DNA from: Alphaproteobacteria bacterium
GTDB taxonomy: Bacteria > Pseudomonadota > Alphaproteobacteria > Caulobacterales > Hyphomonadaceae
NCBI GenBank assembly: GCA_016125405.1
Contig: WGLW01000011.1
Span: 1-37,965, forward strand
Reading direction: 5' to 3'
DNA length: 37,965 bases
In this document: in pieces, positions 16,583 to 23,357 of the stretch
Numbering within the stretch: the stretch's first letter is position 1
Layout of the letters: each line of letters begins with the position of its first letter
Position numbers and translations under genes: made by a program
Notes under the pieces: model-generated
Told to the model about the DNA's origin: nothing
What the model saw: only the letters and a program-made list of their open reading frames with translations
Database searches by the model: none

Positions 16583-16588
16583 TCCGTT
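16564..16588 (+). promoter_or_regulatory. EcfG-type promoter GGAAC-N16-CGTT
   Basis: GGAAC at 16564-16568 and CGTT at 16585-16588, spacer 16, straddle the stop codon of the metallophosphoesterase. The next start codon, for a DUF1328 protein, is 51 bases downstream. Confidence 0.85.
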
Positions 16589-16639
16589 GATCCCACAGCA
16601 CTCGGCCAGTCGGCCGGTATCTAACCATGGGGTATTAAC

Positions 16640-16807
16640 ATGCTTAGCTGGACACTGGCCTTTCTCGTCATCGCCGTCATTGCAGCGGTGCTTGGTTTCG
16701 GCGGCATCGCGGCAGGCGCCGCGAGCATCGCCAAAATCCTGTTTTTCGTCTTCCTCGTCCTCTTCGTGGTTTCGGCGATCATGGGCGCCACGAGACGGCG
16801 CACCTGA
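16640..16807 (+). CDS. DUF1328 small membrane protein (first copy)
   Basis: This 55-residue protein starts [40 protein letters not shown] segment follows, then a short basic tail (RRRT). The LGFGGIA-x-x-A-x-x-IAKI pattern defines the DUF1328/YtjA family of tiny two-helix inner-membrane proteins. A GGGG stretch ten bases upstream may act as the ribosome site. An exact EcfG promoter precedes it, and a perfect terminator follows 24 bases after the stop. A paralogue lies at 23119-23292 under its own EcfG site. Confidence 0.9.
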   Translation: MLSWTLAFLVIAVIAAVLGFGGIAAGAASIAKILFFVFLVLFVVSAIMGATRRRT

Positions 16808-16831
16808 CCTGAACGAAAATCAGATAGAGAA

Positions 16832-16862
16832 CGGCCCGGTCTCGCGACCGGGCCGCTTCTGT
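16832..16862. terminator. strong hairpin between convergent genes
   Basis: CGGCCCGGTC at 16832-16841 pairs perfectly with GACCGGGCCG at 16846-16855 around loop TCGC, followed by CTTCTGT. It ends the DUF1328 transcript and, read on the other strand, could serve the receiver gene ending at 16883. Confidence 0.8.
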
Positions 16863-16882
16863 ATTGGACACTGGATACAGGA

Positions 16883-17764
16883 TCAGGCCGCGCGCTTGCG
16901 CCCGAGCTTCTTGTCCACGATGCGCTCGAGACCGTCGACGAGTTTCTGGCGCTCTTCGTGCTGCGCGCTGGTCAGCATCCCCAGCGTGTGCATGGCGTCT
17001 ATGTGCGTGCTGACCACTTCCTGGTCGAGCACGCCGGCCGCGCCAATGGCCATGATGTACCTGCCAAGCGAGCGGGCGGCGGCGGCGAGAACAACATCGC
17101 GCGTCTCGTCGGCGATTTGCTGCGTCTCCTGAACGGCTCCATAGATTTCGCGCAGCTTGCGCCGGTCACCGTCGGTCAGGACCTTGGCGAGCTCGCTGAT
17201 CTTCTGGACGCATATGCGGACAACGGCGCGGTTGGGTTCGGCCTCCCACGGAGGCGCGCCCGGCATGTCATCGACCGGATCAATGAAGCGGCGCATCGGA
17301 CCGTCATAATCCTCGACCATCCGCCGGCGGCGACACGGGCCGATATACTTTGCGCTGTCGACAAACTCTCGCGGCCGTTCCAGCACCGCCCGAACCCGCA
17401 CGAGGATGGCCTGCGCCGTGAACGGGCGCACCAGCATTTCGTCCACGCCGCTTTCGCGCGCAGCATCGAGAAAGACGCGGGTGGGGGTATCGGTCATCGC
17501 AATGATCGACGTCTCCCGCGGAACGGACCGGTATCCCCCGCGGATCAGGCGAGTGAACTCCAGGCCCGACAGGCCAGGCAGACGCGATGTGGTGATGACA
17601 ATCTTGGGTAGATATTCTTCGGTCAGATCGAGCAATTCATTGCCGTCGCGCGCATGAATGATATTCATGAAGCCGGCGCCGCGCAGCACCTCCGAAACCA
17701 GGTTCCGGGTCTGTGCGAGGCTATCGGCGATGATGATCCGATACAGCCTGTATTGATCAAACAT
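16883..17764 (-). CDS. atypical response regulator (degenerate receiver + helical C-terminal domain)
   Basis: The product has 293 residues. Residues 7-130 form a receiver-like fold: IIADS at 11-15, KIVITTSRLPGLSG at 54-67, IIAMTDT at 88-93 and MLVRPF at 110-115. The phosphoacceptor Asp is replaced by Thr59 and the conserved Lys by Arg113; one acidic residue (Asp14) and Thr91 remain. The C-terminal 100 residues are helical, with no DNA-binding or enzyme motif I recognise. The ATG at 17764 fits the first strand; 17800 would add 12 residues. It lies 137 bases downstream of the sensor kinase on the same strand. It probably works by protein contact and not by Asp phosphorylation. Confidence 0.82.
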   Translation of the reverse strand: MFDQYRLYRIIIADSLAQTRNLVSEVLRGAGFMNIIHARDGNELLDLTEEYLPKIVITTSRLPGLSGLEFTRLIRGGYRSVPRETSIIAMTDTPTRVFLDAARESGVDEMLVRPFTAQAILVRVRAVLERPREFVDSAKYIGPCRRRRMVEDYDGPMRRFIDPVDDMPGAPPWEAEPNRAVVRICVQKISELAKVLTDGDRRKLREIYGAVQETQQIADETRDVVLAAAARSLGRYIMAIGAAGVLDQEVVSTHIDAMHTLGMLTSAQHEERQKLVDGLERIVDKKLGRKRAA

Positions 17765-17901
17765 GAATGGTCCCCTCACCCTCCGCGGCAACCTGCTCAC
17801 ATCACTCGCCGAGATTACCCAAGGTGATAACGCATCACGGTTGAAACGGCGCTGAGGCTGCGCGGCAAGTTTCGGCTGGCCCGTTCAGGATGTGTAAAGG
17901 G

Positions 17902-19617
17902 TCACGAAGCGGAAGACGCGGCCGCCTCGTCCCGGTCCAGGCCGGCGGGCCGGGGAATGCGGATGCGGACCGCCTGACCGCCCGAGGGCATGGTTTCCTC
18001 CACCAACGCCCCATGCGCTTGCTTGGCGAAGGCCGTCATAAGCGTCGAACCCAGGCCTGCGGATGTCTTGTCTCCGGCGCCCACCCCGTTGTCCTCGATC
18101 GACAGGACGGTCTCATCGGGCCCGATCTTGTAGGAAACCAGCACGCGACCGGGGCGGGCGTCCGGGAAGGCGTGCTTGATTGCATTGGTGACGGCCTCCG
18201 CTGTGAAGAGTGCGAGCGGCACAGCCATGTCGGCGTCGATCATGCCCTGGTCGATATCGGACTCGATGCGGATGCCGAGATCTTCGGCGCCGAGCGCTTC
18301 GTCCAGATGCTGGACAAGCTCACCGAAGAAGCTCTTCACCGATACAGACCGGATGTCCGCATTCTCATAGAGCGCCCTGTGGATCAGCGAGAGCGCGTTG
18401 ATGCGGGCGCGGGCGTCGTCCAGCACCGCGACCGCCGATGCATCGCGCACCTTCCGGCTTTGCAGGCTGAGCAAGCTGTTGATGATCTGCAGGTTGTTCT
18501 TCACCCGGTGATGGATTTCCTTCATCGCCGCGTCACGCGCTTCGACCGCCTCCTGCAGGTGGGTTGTGCGATCACGCACCTTTACCGCCATGTCCTCCAG
18601 GCTGTCAGCCAGCTCGGTGATCTCGGTAGGCGCGGACCGCCGCGCCCGCAGCGGCTGAACCGACAACTTGCCGCTGGCATAGAGGCCGGCGATGCGCCGC
18701 AGATAATCCAGCCAGCGGAGAACCAGACGATCGGTCGCGAGCCAGGCCGTCAGAAGGGCGAGGAACCAGGCAAGGAGCGGCAGCGCAAAGTTTCCGAACG
18801 CGCTGATGTTCTGAACGGCGATCGGCGGCGGCTGAGGCGACGACAGGATCGCGAACAACGGCCCGGTAGACAGCGGAACGATCGCAAGTTCGCGAACCGA
18901 TCCATTGTCGGCTTTGGCCGCAAAGAACCCGCCGCGCCGAAGCTGGATCTGATCCAGGACGGTGTGGTCCAGCGCTTTCCAGTGCGTCGAGCCGAAGACG
19001 CGGCCCGAAGCGTCGACCAGCGCGATCTCGCTGTCTTCCGGCAACCCGGACTTGTCGAGACTGAACGTGAGGGATGTAACCGGCACGCCGAGCACCAGGG
19101 CGCCGGCAAAGTCACCGTCAGCCGTCTGACGCCGCCGGGCGACCGCCATGAGCCAGGTTTTGGTGACCCGCCCTGGATAGGCGGTCGACTGCACCGTTTC
19201 GACGCTGGTGTCGCGCAGCTTCTTGAACCAGTCACGATCCGCAACCGACAGGCCGGCGGCATAATCTTTCGCCGAGCACCTGACATTTCCCTCGGCGTCC
19301 ACAACCGAGAGATTGCTGAACTGGGGGAAGCGGGCGACGATCCGGGCGAACTCCTGCGAACAGGCCTCCTTCGGTTCGATTGCGGCGATGACGTCCAGCA
19401 GCGCCGAAGCATTGGCGAGCACGATCTGCGACCGGTCGGCCGCCTCCTCCGCCACAAGCGACATGATCAGCTGGCGTTGCTGATTGTCTCGCTGGATGTC
19501 GTTGGACCATTGCACGCCGCCGATGACGAGCACCGGGGAGAGCGCGACCGCAAGGATCAGCAACAGGAAAACCCGAAGCGATGGGCGGGCGAACCGGCGG
19601 GCGCCGGCCTCAGCCAT
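17902..19617 (-). CDS. HisKA_2-family membrane sensor histidine kinase (PhyK-like)
   Basis: The product has about 571 residues. A membrane helix lies at 15-35 and a periplasmic dCache-like sensor at about 40-270 (RCSAKDYAAGLSVADRDWFK and GALVLGVPVTSLTF). A second helix (276-296) and a HAMP-like linker follow. The dimerisation segment is HRVKNNLQIINSLLSLQSRK, with His370 as phosphoacceptor. The ATPase domain has Asn478 and DNGVG at 509-513. Kinases of this HRxxN class phosphorylate PhyR. The ATG at 19617 overlaps the ecfG stop as ATGGCTGA, indicating coupled translation; an ATG at 19710 is also possible. Transcription probably runs from the nepR promoter. The ligand is unknown. Confidence 0.9.
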   Translation of the reverse strand: MAEAGARRFARPSLRVFLLLILAVALSPVLVIGGVQWSNDIQRDNQQRQLIMSLVAEEAADRSQIVLANASALLDVIAAIEPKEACSQEFARIVARFPQFSNLSVVDAEGNVRCSAKDYAAGLSVADRDWFKKLRDTSVETVQSTAYPGRVTKTWLMAVARRRQTADGDFAGALVLGVPVTSLTFSLDKSGLPEDSEIALVDASGRVFGSTHWKALDHTVLDQIQLRRGGFFAAKADNGSVRELAIVPLSTGPLFAILSSPQPPPIAVQNISAFGNFALPLLAWFLALLTAWLATDRLVLRWLDYLRRIAGLYASGKLSVQPLRARRSAPTEITELADSLEDMAVKVRDRTTHLQEAVEARDAAMKEIHHRVKNNLQIINSLLSLQSRKVRDASAVAVLDDARARINALSLIHRALYENADIRSVSVKSFFGELVQHLDEALGAEDLGIRIESDIDQGMIDADMAVPLALFTAEAVTNAIKHAFPDARPGRVLVSYKIGPDETVLSIEDNGVGAGDKTSAGLGSTLMTAFAKQAHGALVEETMPSGGQAVRIRIPRPAGLDRDEAAASSAS

Positions 19618-20221
19618 CTCCAGATCGTTTTCCGCCGGCGTCGGCGAGCGCCGCCGCCTGTTCGAGAATATCGTCGAAAGCGTCCTGAGCAGGGATATCG
19701 TGGTCGCCATTCGAGCTTCGAGACCCCGCTTCCAGAAGCAGGCCCTCAAGCGCGCGACGCGCCCGGCTCACCCTGCTCTTGATCGTCCCCACAGCGCACT
19801 CGCAGACCTGGGCGGCTTCTTCATAGGACATCCCCCCCGCGCCCACGAGGATCAATGCTTCACGCTGGTCGTCAGGAAGTTTGGCCAATGCCGAGCGAAG
19901 TTCAAGCAATTCCATCGGCATGGTAGGGTCGTCATTCGCGAGCAGCGTATTCTCGGCCATGTCGACATCGAGCGGCGTGGAGCGCCAGCTCCGGCGCTTT
20001 TCCGAATAGAACTGGTTGCGCAGGATCATGAACGTCCAGGCCTTGATGCTTGTGCCGGGCTCGAATGATTCGCGCGCCTTCCAGGCCTTGGCGAGCGCCT
20101 CCTGCGCGAGGTCGTCCGCCATGGTCGGATCGTTGCACAAGCTACGGGCGAAAGCCCGCAGATGGGGGATCGCCGCAACCAGCTCTGTCTTGAATGTCTG
20201 TTCTTCGTCTTCCGACATCAT
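19610..20221 (-). CDS. ecfG: general stress ECF sigma factor EcfG
   Basis: The product has 203 residues with sigma region 2 at about 15-85 (DLAQEALAKAWKA and AWTFMILRNQFYSEKRR) and region 4 at about 110-165 (LPDDQREALILVGAGGMSYEEAA and VGTIKSRVSRARR). This is the EcfG (SigT) type, which binds GGAAC-N16/17-CGTT promoters and is held by NepR until phosphorylated PhyR titrates NepR away. It lies 19 bases after nepR and overlaps the kinase start. The C-terminal 40 residues are an acidic, Ala/Gly-rich tail beyond region 4. Adjacent nepR and phyR make the assignment firm. Confidence 0.95.
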   Translation of the reverse strand: MMSEDEEQTFKTELVAAIPHLRAFARSLCNDPTMADDLAQEALAKAWKARESFEPGTSIKAWTFMILRNQFYSEKRRSWRSTPLDVDMAENTLLANDDPTMPMELLELRSALAKLPDDQREALILVGAGGMSYEEAAQVCECAVGTIKSRVSRARRALEGLLLEAGSRSSNGDHDIPAQDAFDDILEQAAALADAGGKRSGDG

Positions 20222-20240
20222 CGCCTGCTAGGTTCGCAAC

Positions 20241-20501
20241 TCAAGTGTCAGACGAAGGATCGGTGGACGAGCCGCCGCTGCTTCCGGGCTTCTTTGCCTT
20301 GTCCGCCTGTTGCAGGAAACTCATGAAGTCGTCAGGCACGGGTTCGCTGACCACTTCCTCGTACATCTGCCTGAGCCGGCGACCGATTGCTTCCTGCCGG
20401 CGACGCGCCGTAGGGGCATCCACTGCCTTCCCTCCCGAGCTTTCGGCGTCTTTAGGCGGGGCGCCGTCCTTGGACGAATCGCCGTCATTTTTGTTTGCCA
20501 T
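20241..20501 (-). CDS. nepR: anti-sigma factor NepR
   Basis: This small protein of 86 residues has the diagnostic NepR core, IGRRLRQMYEEVVSEPVPDD followed by FMSFLQQADKA. The two helices in it wrap around EcfG region 2/4 or the PhyR sigma-like domain. Flanking segments are charged and Ser/Gly-rich, as expected for disordered ends. The ATG at 20501 was chosen because the frame further up (to 20561) runs almost into the promoter -10 element at 20563-20566. No strong ribosome site is visible. It is the first gene of nepR-ecfG-kinase. Confidence 0.93.
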   Translation of the reverse strand: MANKNDGDSSKDGAPPKDAESSGGKAVDAPTARRRQEAIGRRLRQMYEEVVSEPVPDDFMSFLQQADKAKKPGSSGGSSTDPSSDT

Positions 20502-20562
20502 GTGTCCGGTACTACTTCGTTCTTGTGCCTGCGGCGCGCAGACTCCCCGCTTGTGCAGCACA

Positions 20563-20587
20563 AACGCCGCTCTCTGACCATGGTTCC
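20563..20587 (-). promoter_or_regulatory. EcfG-type promoter for nepR-ecfG
   Basis: On the minus strand, GGAAC (20587-20583) and CGTT (20566-20563) are separated by 16 bases, 62 bases upstream of the nepR ATG. This gives positive autoregulation of ecfG, as known in other alphaproteobacteria. Confidence 0.9.
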
Positions 20588-20607
20588 CTAAATTTGTGAA
20601 ATTCTCC

Positions 20608-20632
20608 GGAACCGGGCATCAAGCGGAACGTT
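20608..20632 (+). promoter_or_regulatory. EcfG-type promoter for phyR
   Basis: GGAAC at 20608-20612 and CGTT at 20629-20632 have a 16-base spacer, 45 bases before the phyR ATG. It is back-to-back with the nepR promoter; the two -35 elements are 20 bases apart. Confidence 0.9.
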
Positions 20633-20677
20633 GATGGCAGAACGGTTCTATGCGGGACGAGTTCGAGGGAAAATTTC

Positions 20678-21460
20678 ATGAGTCTGGTTGAGCAGCTTGG
20701 GCCACATCTGCCGTATCTGCGCCGTTATGCGCGCGCATTGACGGGCGATCAGCGCAGCGGCGATCTTTATGTGAAGGCGGCCCTGCAGGCGCTTGCCGCC
20801 GGGGAAGCGGAACTGGCTGACCTGCCTCCTCGCCTCGCCCTTTACCAGCTTTTCCAGGCAATCTGGGGCGCCACCGGGGCCAAGCTGGAGAACAGCAGCG
20901 GGACGGGCGACCGAATCACCGAACGGGTCATGCGCATTCCCCCCGTTCATCGCCAGGCGTTCCTGCTGACGGCGCTGGAGGGGTTCTCAATCGACGAAGT
21001 GGGCCAAATCCTTGGCGAAAAGCCGGAGACCGTCCGGGCGCTGATTTCGCAGGCGCAATCTGACATCGAGACCGAACTGGCCACCCAGGTGCTGATCATC
21101 GAGGATGAGCCCGTCATCGCGGCCGACATCGAAGCGCTGGTTCGCGACCTCGGCCACAACATCACCGCCGTTGCAACGACGCGCCGCGAGGCGGTCGCCG
21201 CCGTGAAAGCGCACAAGCCCGGACTCGTCCTCGCCGACATCCAGCTCGCGGACGGGTCTTCCGGCATTGATGCTGTGAACGACATTCTCAAGGGGCACGA
21301 CGTGCCGGTGATCTTCATCACCGCCTTCCCGGAACGCCTGCTCACCGGCGAAAAGCCCGAGCCGGCCTTCCTGATCACCAAGCCGTTCCAGCCGGAAACA
21401 GTGAAGGCCGCGATCGGCCAGGCCCTGTTCTTCCACGTGGAACGACCTGTCGCGGCCTGA
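20678..21460 (+). CDS. phyR: general stress response regulator PhyR
   Basis: The product has 260 residues. An ECF-sigma-like domain occupies about 1-130 (PPVHRQAFLLTALEGFSIDE, then VRALISQAQSDI). It lacks real promoter-binding function and serves as the NepR decoy. A C-terminal receiver follows with acidic pair Glu142/Asp143, phosphoacceptor Asp187 (VLADIQLADG), Thr215 and Lys235 (ITKPF), so the phosphorylation site is complete. Phosphorylation by HisKA_2 kinases, probably including the one encoded at 17902-19617, exposes the sigma-like domain so that it binds NepR and frees EcfG. Confidence 0.97.
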   Translation: MSLVEQLGPHLPYLRRYARALTGDQRSGDLYVKAALQALAAGEAELADLPPRLALYQLFQAIWGATGAKLENSSGTGDRITERVMRIPPVHRQAFLLTALEGFSIDEVGQILGEKPETVRALISQAQSDIETELATQVLIIEDEPVIAADIEALVRDLGHNITAVATTRREAVAAVKAHKPGLVLADIQLADGSSGIDAVNDILKGHDVPVIFITAFPERLLTGEKPEPAFLITKPFQPETVKAAIGQALFFHVERPVAA

Positions 21461-21484
21461 CAATCGGCGACTGGCGTAACCGCC

Positions 21485-21509
21485 GGAACGATCGGTCCCA
21501 ATCTACGTT
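21485..21509 (+). promoter_or_regulatory. EcfG-type promoter GGAAC-N16-CGTT
   Basis: GGAAC at 21485-21489 and CGTT at 21506-21509 have a 16-base spacer, 24 bases after phyR ends and 44 bases before a small GTG-started gene. It also rules out a start at 21512 for that gene. Confidence 0.85.
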
Positions 21510-21553
21510 TTTTGGTTTCGGCGGAAGTTTCCGGCCGTTGGGTGGAGCATCGT

Positions 21554-21745
21554 GTGCGCGAACTGATTGCAGCAACGATCGGCGCGATCATCCTGATCGC
21601 CTGGGGTGTGGCGGCCACCAACCGCCCCAGTGATCAATGGCTCGGGCGGATGGATGGCGCTGAAGCAATGGACGAGGTAACGACCTTCGGTGCGACGAAT
21701 GTCGATGGCGGCGCGCTCGACAGGGACGCCGGGCTCGCCCGTTAG
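21554..21745 (+). CDS. small membrane-anchored protein, unknown
   Basis: This 63-residue product has one N-terminal hydrophobic helix (IAATIGAIILIAWGVAA), then a polar, acidic tail (DQWLGRMDGAEAMDEVTTFG). The GTG at 21554 was chosen because GGAG lies six bases upstream and because an EcfG promoter ends at 21509, which makes the earlier frame start untranscribed. No family is recognised. It is a candidate stress protein by virtue of its promoter. Confidence 0.6.
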   Translation: MRELIAATIGAIILIAWGVAATNRPSDQWLGRMDGAEAMDEVTTFGATNVDGGALDRDAGLAR

Positions 21746-21762
21746 TCAATTCTTCAAAGACC

Positions 21763-21787
21763 GGAACCGGGCTCACGCCGCCACGTT
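21763..21787 (+). promoter_or_regulatory. EcfG-type promoter GGAAC-N16-CGTT
   Basis: GGAAC at 21763-21767 and CGTT at 21784-21787 have a 16-base spacer, 27 bases before the start codon of a secreted protein gene. Confidence 0.85.
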
Positions 21788-21814
21788 CTCCCTTGGGCTT
21801 TTGGGAAGATCGTG

Positions 21815-22180
21815 ATGGCTGGATTCTCTAAACTTGCACTTCTTGTCGGCGCGAGCCTCGTTGTCACCGTCCCCGCGTTCGGACAGACGGTTCATAGCGC
21901 GCTCGCTTCGGTGTCGCCCTCGCCCCGCACGGCGCAGCCAAATTCCGCGTCAGGATCTAGGAAGATCACAAACAGCTGGGTTTGCGCCTCAGGCATGCGC
22001 CTTGAGATGCTGCCCGTCTCGTTCGACGATCCCACAGCCAGCAAGCAATTCGTGGTGGTCTACAAGCAGGACGGAGAAGTGATCGCCTCGGAGCGCATTG
22101 ACGCCAAGACGGCGCGCAATTTTCCATCCTATGGCTGCAACGACAAGGATATTGCCAGGCGTTCCGACCTGCTCGGCTGA
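21815..22180 (+). CDS. secreted protein of unknown function
   Basis: The product has 121 residues with a signal peptide (KLALLVGASLVVTVPAFG, cleavage near AFGQT). The mature domain is small, with two Cys (WVCASG and SYGCND) that could form a disulfide. FVVVYKQDGEVIASERID suggests beta strands. GGGAAG precedes the ATG at 21815; the GTG three bases earlier is equally possible. An exact EcfG promoter lies immediately upstream. I recognise no domain; it is probably periplasmic. Confidence 0.7.
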   Translation: MAGFSKLALLVGASLVVTVPAFGQTVHSALASVSPSPRTAQPNSASGSRKITNSWVCASGMRLEMLPVSFDDPTASKQFVVVYKQDGEVIASERIDAKTARNFPSYGCNDKDIARRSDLLG

Positions 22181-22209
22181 CCGAGAGCGGTTTAAAGCAA
22201 CAACGCTTT

Positions 22210-22707
22210 CTAAATCCAGTTTTCCGGAATAGGCGGCGCACGCCGTGGGGCATCCGCGGGAACCGCCGGAGCGCGATCTTCCGGGCGGCCGATCATGATG
22301 TCGATCTGCCGGCGCCCCACATCTGTCCGCTGATCTGAATCCGGCGCGTCTGTGGCCGTGCGTATGCGCGTCGCTGGCAGGCCGAGCGCCACCAGCCGGT
22401 CCGAGACCAGTTGCAGCCGCTGAAGCGCGAACCGCAGCGCGCCGGGGCCTTCTGCAGCATCGACGTGAGCCACCACTTCGATCTGGTCGGTCGCGCATGC
22501 GTCAGCCGCATGCCTAATCTTGTCGAGCACGGCGCGCGATTGTGGAGACGGGGTAACATCGCCCGAGGCGAAATAGATTGAGACAGGACCGACCGGACAC
22601 TCCGCCCCGGAAAGCTGTGCGGCGTCGGCCGGGGCCTGCGCCAAAGCGACGGCGCCGGCTGAACCCAGCAGGCTCGCGGCAAAAGCGGTGGCGACAACGC
22701 GCATCAT
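22210..22707 (-). CDS. OmpA-like domain periplasmic protein
   Basis: The product has 165 residues. A signal peptide (MMRVVATAFAASLLGSAGAV) is followed by an OmpA/MotB-like fold: VSIYFASGDVTPSPQSRAVL, then IEVVAHVDAAEG, ALQRLQLVSDRLVALG and GRRQIDIMIG. The usual peptidoglycan-binding signature (NxxLSxxRAxxV) is altered to ALRFALQRLQLVSD, so binding to diaminopimelate is uncertain. A proline-rich tail ends the protein. No EcfG site of its own was found. It lies 117 bases downstream of the entericidin gene and may be read from that promoter if the hairpin between them is leaky. Confidence 0.75.
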   Translation of the reverse strand: MMRVVATAFAASLLGSAGAVALAQAPADAAQLSGAECPVGPVSIYFASGDVTPSPQSRAVLDKIRHAADACATDQIEVVAHVDAAEGPGALRFALQRLQLVSDRLVALGLPATRIRTATDAPDSDQRTDVGRRQIDIMIGRPEDRAPAVPADAPRRAPPIPENWI

Positions 22708-22790
22708 GTCCTGAACGTCATCCTCTGGTTTTCGCCCAACGCTTCCGGGTCTCCATGCAGGACCGGCGCCGGTTTCGGGAGCTACGGAGA

Positions 22791-22808
22791 CCGCACCTGA
22801 CGGTGCGG
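22791..22808 (-). terminator. hairpin between entericidin-like and OmpA-like genes
   Basis: CCGCACC at 22791-22797 and GGTGCGG at 22802-22808 form a perfect seven-base stem with loop TGAC. It lies 17 bases beyond the entericidin stop codon on the minus strand. No T-tract is visible, so it may attenuate rather than terminate. Confidence 0.4.
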
Positions 22809-22824
22809 CCTCGCGTCGGCGCAT

Positions 22825-22965
22825 TTAGTTGGGTTTCGCGTCCTGAGCGGCATCGCTAACCGCGTCGCCGGCGGCGCTAACGTCCTGGCCCGCGCCCTTT
22901 ACCGTGTTGCAGGCCGCCGCTGCTGTGGCCAGCACCAGTGACAAGGCAATGAAAGCGAACTTCAT
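22825..22965 (-). CDS. entericidin-like small lipoprotein
   Basis: This 46-residue peptide has a signal sequence ([17 protein letters not shown]) with the lipid-modified Cys at 19. The mature part is [20 protein letters not shown] plus a short tail, the pattern of entericidin A/B family lipoproteins. It is too short for most gene callers. GGAG lies seven bases before the ATG at 22965. An exact EcfG promoter (N17) lies upstream, and the neighbouring divergent gene has one too. In enterobacteria, entericidin B is stationary-phase and stress controlled, which fits. Confidence 0.88.
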   Translation of the reverse strand: MKFAFIALSLVLATAAAACNTVKGAGQDVSAAGDAVSDAAQDAKPN

Positions 22966-23010
22966 TGGAATCTCCACATCTCCCGTCGGCGGATTGCCGA
23001 CCGGCGTATC

Positions 23011-23036
23011 AACGTACGGGCGAGAAGCCGGGTTCC
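23011..23036 (-). promoter_or_regulatory. EcfG-type promoter for the entericidin-like gene
   Basis: On the minus strand, GGAAC (23036-23032) and CGTT (23014-23011) are separated by 17 bases, 45 bases upstream of the ATG at 22965. Confidence 0.85.
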
Positions 23037-23058
23037 TTTAACCCTCAGCAATGGGAAG

Positions 23059-23084
23059 GGAACGCCGCCGCCCTCCCTCGCGTT
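23059..23084 (+). promoter_or_regulatory. EcfG-type promoter for the second DUF1328 gene
   Basis: GGAAC at 23059-23063 and CGTT at 23081-23084 have a 17-base spacer, 34 bases before the ATG. The two -35 elements of this divergent pair are 22 bases apart. Confidence 0.85.
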
Positions 23085-23118
23085 GGTTCAAAACGATAAG
23101 AACAAAAAGGAGTGCGCC

Positions 23119-23292
23119 ATGCTTGGATGGGCCCTGGTATTTTTCGTTCTGGCGCTGGTTTCAGCGGCTCTTGGTTTCGGCGGTCTCGCCGGGATGGCCG
23201 CGTCCATCGCGCAGATTCTGTTTGTTGTGTTCCTGGTGCTGACGGTTCTCGCCTTCGTTGTGAGAGCGGTTCAGGGCCGATCGGTTCTTTAG
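23119..23292 (+). CDS. DUF1328 small membrane protein (second copy)
   Basis: This 57-residue paralogue of the protein at 16640 reads [20 protein letters not shown], then [19 protein letters not shown], ending [18 protein letters not shown] precedes the ATG at 23119. The longer frame from 23083 begins inside the -10 element and is rejected. It is controlled by its own EcfG promoter and followed by a terminator hairpin. The family function is unknown; small size and two helices suggest a membrane or stress accessory role. Confidence 0.9.
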   Translation: MLGWALVFFVLALVSAALGFGGLAGMAASIAQILFVVFLVLTVLAFVVRAVQGRSVL

Positions 23293-23320
23293 GGAATCAG
23301 ACCGGACCACAGGACGTCAG

Positions 23321-23350
23321 GGCCGCTTCCGTTCACCGGAGGCGGCCTTG
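23321..23350 (+). terminator. terminator after the second DUF1328 gene
   Basis: GGCCGCTTCCG (23321-23331) pairs with CGGAGGCGGCC (23337-23347) with one T-G wobble, followed by TTG. It separates this gene from the convergent HupE-like gene. Confidence 0.65.
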
Positions 23351-23357
23351 TCGCATG

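Noticed and set aside
22141-22168. AACG-N18-GTTCC, a near EcfG site on the minus strand
   Set aside because: The spacer is 18 and the site is within the coding region of the secreted protein, with no minus-strand gene start close by.
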